Of a DNA stretch of 6,749 bases, positions 5,720 to 6,749 are shown piece by piece; within the stretch, counting starts at the first letter, position 1; each line of letters opens with the position of its first letter. Both the position numbers and the translations under genes were made by a program. Source of the DNA: an uncultured Persicitalea sp. (lineage in GTDB: Bacteria; Bacteroidota; Bacteroidia; Cytophagales; Spirosomataceae); contig CATMVR010000277.1 of assembly GCA_950075905.1 (NCBI GenBank), positions 1 to 6,749 of the forward strand, given 5' to 3'. The notes under the pieces were generated by a model, which ran no database searches, was not told where the DNA came from, and saw nothing but the letters and a program-made list of their open reading frames with translations.

Positions 5720-6749
5720 ATGAAACCTACGCGCAGAACGTTCCTGAGAAATGTAACGGCAGCCTCCGCCCTACTAGCCACCGAGAGCGTCGCCAAGCCT
5801 TTTTCCATCATAAAGGACCTGAAAAAAATCAGCCCTAACGACAAAATCCGGATCGCGACCATCGGCATGGGTATACAGGGCAACTACGACACCCGCGCCG
5901 CCCTGCGCAGCGCCAACGACGTGGAGCTCGTAGGGGTGGCCGACCTCTACGACGGCCGGCTGCAACGCGTCAAAGAAACTTTTGGAAAAGATATTTTCAC
6001 CACCCGCGATTACCGCGAAATCCTGGCCCGGCCCGACATCGACGCCGTGCTGGTGGTAACCCCCGACCACTGGCACGACCATATCACGAAAGATGCCCTA
6101 AAAGCCGGTAAAAACGTGTACTGCGAAAAACCCATGGTGCACCACATCGACGAAGGACTGTCGGTGATCGACGCCTGGAAAAAATCGGGCAAAACCATGC
6201 AGGTGGGTAGTCAGCGCATCAGCAGCGCATCTTTTAAGGAAGCCAAGCGCCTGCTTGACGCCGGTGAAATCGGGAATATCAACTACGTGGAATCCAATAA
6301 CGACCGCTTTGGGGCGATTGGCGCCTGGAACTACTCCATTCCGCCCGATGCCTCCCCCGAAACCTGCGACTGGGACCGTTTTCTGGGCGATGCCCCCAAG
6401 GTACCCTTCGACGCCAAGCGGTTTTTCCGCTGGCGCAACTACCGCGACTACGGCACCGGCGTAGCCGGCGACCTGTTTGTACACCTGATTACGGGGGTGC
6501 ATTACGTAACGAGTAGCCTGGGGCCCGAGCGAATTTTCTCCTCCGGCGAGCTCAGCTACTGGAAAGACGGCCGCGACGTACCCGATGTGCTGGTGTCGAT
6601 CCTGGAATACCCCAAGACCGACCGCCACGAGCAGTTTCAGATGGTGCTGCGGGTTAACTTTGCCAACGCGGGCTCCATCAAGAATAACACCCGCATCATC
6701 GGTACCGAAGGGCAGATTGAGTTTGACGGCTCAGCCCTGATTCTGACGA
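5720..6749 (+). CDS. Tat-signal Gfo/Idh/MocA-family oxidoreductase, 3' truncated
   Basis: The frame is open from the ATG at 5720 to the window end (343 residues plus one base); members of this type are usually about 400-450 residues, so most of the gene is present. The family uses tightly bound or free NAD(P) to oxidise or reduce sugars, inositols and related alcohols. Residues 4-9 (TRRTFL) form a twin-arginine export motif followed by a short hydrophobic stretch and a possible SVA cleavage site at 23-25, so the folded, cofactor-loaded enzyme is probably exported to the periplasm. The Rossmann domain starts at KIRIATIGMGIQG (42-54) with the GxGxxG loop. Asp75 after VGVA probably ends beta-2 near the cofactor ribose, and TPDHWH (114-119) and the hallmark EKP (136-138) follow. 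The C-terminal domain contains GVAGDLFVHLITGVHYV (247-263), with His255 and His261 as candidate active-site residues. The substrate is unknown. The gene is divergent from its neighbour and is the first of its unit. Confidence 0.93.
   Translation, partial: MKPTRRTFLRNVTAASALLATESVAKPFSIIKDLKKISPNDKIRIATIGMGIQGNYDTRAALRSANDVELVGVADLYDGRLQRVKETFGKDIFTTRDYREILARPDIDAVLVVTPDHWHDHITKDALKAGKNVYCEKPMVHHIDEGLSVIDAWKKSGKTMQVGSQRISSASFKEAKRLLDAGEIGNINYVESNNDRFGAIGAWNYSIPPDASPETCDWDRFLGDAPKVPFDAKRFFRWRNYRDYGTGVAGDLFVHLITGVHYVTSSLGPERIFSSGELSYWKDGRDVPDVLVSILEYPKTDRHEQFQMVLRVNFANAGSIKNNTRIIGTEGQIEFDGSALILT

Noticed and set aside
6098..6628. 176-residue open frame on the minus strand inside the oxidoreductase gene
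   Set aside because: It is antisense to the Rossmann and C-terminal domains of a well-supported gene, and its Val/Ala/Gly-rich translation is typical of an antisense shadow.
5720..6749. SusC/SusD pair and oxidoreductase as one operon or locus
   Set aside because: A strong terminator and two minus-strand genes separate them, so only proximity connects them.

Overview
The window looks like chromosomal DNA from a Bacteroidota bacterium, most likely an environmental member of the Cytophagales (Spirosoma/Dyadobacter-like). This rests on an adjacent SusC/SusD pair, gene starts without a Shine-Dalgarno sequence, promoter candidates of the Bacteroidota TTTG / TAnnTTTG type, and a Tat-exported Gfo/Idh/MocA oxidoreductase. 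The genus is an inference from gene style, not from a marker gene.

Layout: (1) 1-2811, plus strand: most of a SusC-like TonB-dependent outer-membrane transporter whose 5' end lies upstream of the window. (2) 2846-4408, plus: the SusD-like lipoprotein partner, 34 bases downstream and clearly in the same operon. (3) 4434-4467: a strong intrinsic terminator that closes this operon. (4) 4468-5211, minus: a double-hotdog acyl-ACP thioesterase with all expected catalytic residues. (5) 5280-5513, minus: a 77-residue putative membrane protein that I do not recognise. (6) 5514-5719: an AT-rich divergent intergenic region with a good promoter candidate for the small gene and a small palindrome. (7) 5720 to the window end, plus: the first 343 residues of a Tat-signal Gfo/Idh/MocA oxidoreductase, cut by the window edge.

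The SusC/SusD pair would form one uptake complex: SusD caps the SusC barrel, captures a glycan or other oligomer at the cell surface and passes it to the TonB-driven channel. The substrate cannot be read from these two genes, and no glycosidase, SusE/F-like protein or regulator lies downstream of them here. The thioesterase and small membrane protein form a separate minus-strand unit. The oxidoreductase begins a third unit, possibly for periplasmic sugar oxidation, and only its proximity links it to the transporter.

I see no mobile element, CRISPR array, RNA gene, or convincing undescribed system. The findings are modest: compact convergent termination, candidate promoters that settle a start codon, an unrecognised small membrane gene, and some small repeats.
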